6,410 nucleotides of DNA from Gammaproteobacteria bacterium (GTDB taxonomy: Bacteria; Pseudomonadota; Gammaproteobacteria; UBA6429; Thiohalophilaceae): the NCBI GenBank assembly GCA_029880425.1, contig JAOUOK010000110.1, forward strand, positions 1 to 6,410, given 5' to 3'. The notes beneath the pieces are model-generated. The model saw only the letters and a list, made by a program, of their open reading frames with translations, ran no database searches and was not told the DNA's origin. Both the position numbers and the translations under genes were made by a program. This document shows, piece by piece, positions 5,957 through 6,410 of this stretch (the first letter of the stretch is position 1; the number at the start of each line of letters is the position of its first letter).

Positions 5957-6410
5957 TTAAACAAGTAAAACAACAGCAGTAACGGCAATACCTTCGGCTC
6001 TACCCGTAAAGCCCATTTTTTCAGTTGTCGTTGCTTTTATACTGACATTACTTATTGCTGTAGACATGTCTTTAGCAAGTATTTTTCTCATATCTTGAAT
6101 ATAAGGCGCCAGCTTAGGTGCTTGCGCAATAATTGTGATGTCAATGTTACCCAGCTTCATACCCCCTTCACGAACCTTATTCATTACTTCTTTTAACAAA
6201 ATACGGCTATCAATCCCCTTGTAGGCATTATCTGTATCAGGAAAATGTTTTCCTATATCTCCTAACGCCATAGCACCAAGCAGTGCATCACATAAAGCAT
6301 GTATTACCACATCACCATCCGAGTGTGCTTCCATTCCTTTTTCATAGGGAATATCAACACCACCTAAAATCAGCTTACCCGAATCTTTAAACTTATGAGC
6401 ATCATAGCCC
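5957..6410 (-). CDS. ispF: 2-C-methyl-D-erythritol 2,4-cyclodiphosphate synthase IspF, N-terminus cut by window edge
   Basis: IspF cyclises CDP-methylerythritol 2-phosphate to methylerythritol 2,4-cyclodiphosphate with release of CMP, a step of the MEP isoprenoid pathway; the family is a zinc-dependent homotrimer. The frame is open to the edge and begins GYDAHKF, aligning with residues 6-12 of the E. coli enzyme, so only about five codons are missing. Zinc ligands are visible: D and H of GYDAH and the H of [28 protein letters not shown] and the nucleotide-site block [19 protein letters not shown] are all present, and the protein ends at its normal place. The ATG at 6334 is internal (Leu in E. 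coli) and is not the start, since family sequence including two zinc ligands continues upstream. truD follows after 5 bp; ispD is the usual gene upstream and would lie outside the window. Confidence 0.96.
   Translation of the reverse strand, partial: GYDAHKFKDSGKLILGGVDIPYEKGMEAHSDGDVVIHALCDALLGAMALGDIGKHFPDTDNAYKGIDSRILLKEVMNKVREGGMKLGNIDITIIAQAPKLAPYIQDMRKILAKDMSTAISNVSIKATTTEKMGFTGRAEGIAVTAVVLLV

Noticed and set aside
5957..6334. ispF starting at the ATG at 6334
   Set aside because: Conserved IspF sequence, including the zinc ligands in GYDAH, continues in frame to the window edge, so this Met is internal.
1..6410. Mobile element, CRISPR array, tRNA or phage genes
   Set aside because: No terminal repeats, transposase motifs, spaced direct repeats or tRNA cloverleaf were seen; the window is densely filled with co-directional chromosomal genes.

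Overview
The window is a compact, AT-rich (roughly 35-40% G+C by eye) stretch of bacterial chromosome. All six genes lie on the minus strand, so transcription runs from position 6410 towards position 1. The adjacent ispF-truD pair, the sodium:solute symporter with its DUF4212 small subunit, and the cNMP/CBS/DUF294 protein followed by a DnaQ-like exonuclease all point to a gammaproteobacterium. The genus cannot be told from the sequence alone.

Layout in the direction of transcription. (1) 6410-5957: ispF (MEP isoprenoid pathway), lacking only about its first five codons at the window edge. (2) 5951-4929: truD (tRNA pseudouridine-13 synthase), 5 bp after ispF and probably translationally coupled to it. 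(3) 4928-4678: a 251-bp, very AT-rich intergenic region with no gene. It holds a candidate sigma70-type promoter and a perfect 9-bp inverted repeat placed just downstream of it. (4) 4677-4420 and 4405-2624: a small DUF4212 membrane protein and its large SSS-family symporter partner, a two-gene operon whose second ribosome binding site overlaps the stop codon of the first gene. (5) 2623-2510: a short gap with a clear rho-independent terminator. (6) 2509-653: a 618-aa cNMP-like/CBS/CBS/GlnD-like nucleotidyltransferase (DUF294) protein. (7) 643-1: a DEDDh 3'-5' exonuclease, cut at its C-terminus by the window edge.

ispF and truD are housekeeping genes. The symporter pair probably brings in a small organic acid with sodium; many databases would call it acetate permease, but this subfamily's substrate is not securely known. 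The last two genes look like a sensor/nucleotidyltransferase plus nuclease module of unknown function, translated as a pair and placed directly behind the transporter operon. It is the least understood part of the window.

Points worth a second look are: a DxNxDG (EF-hand-like) loop inside a large, predicted periplasmic insert of the symporter; an Asp-to-Glu change at the Exo II position of the exonuclease; a cNMP-type domain without the usual phosphate-binding Arg; the inverted repeat in the symporter leader; and the loss of the usual truD-surE order. I saw no tRNA, rRNA, CRISPR, transposon or attachment site.
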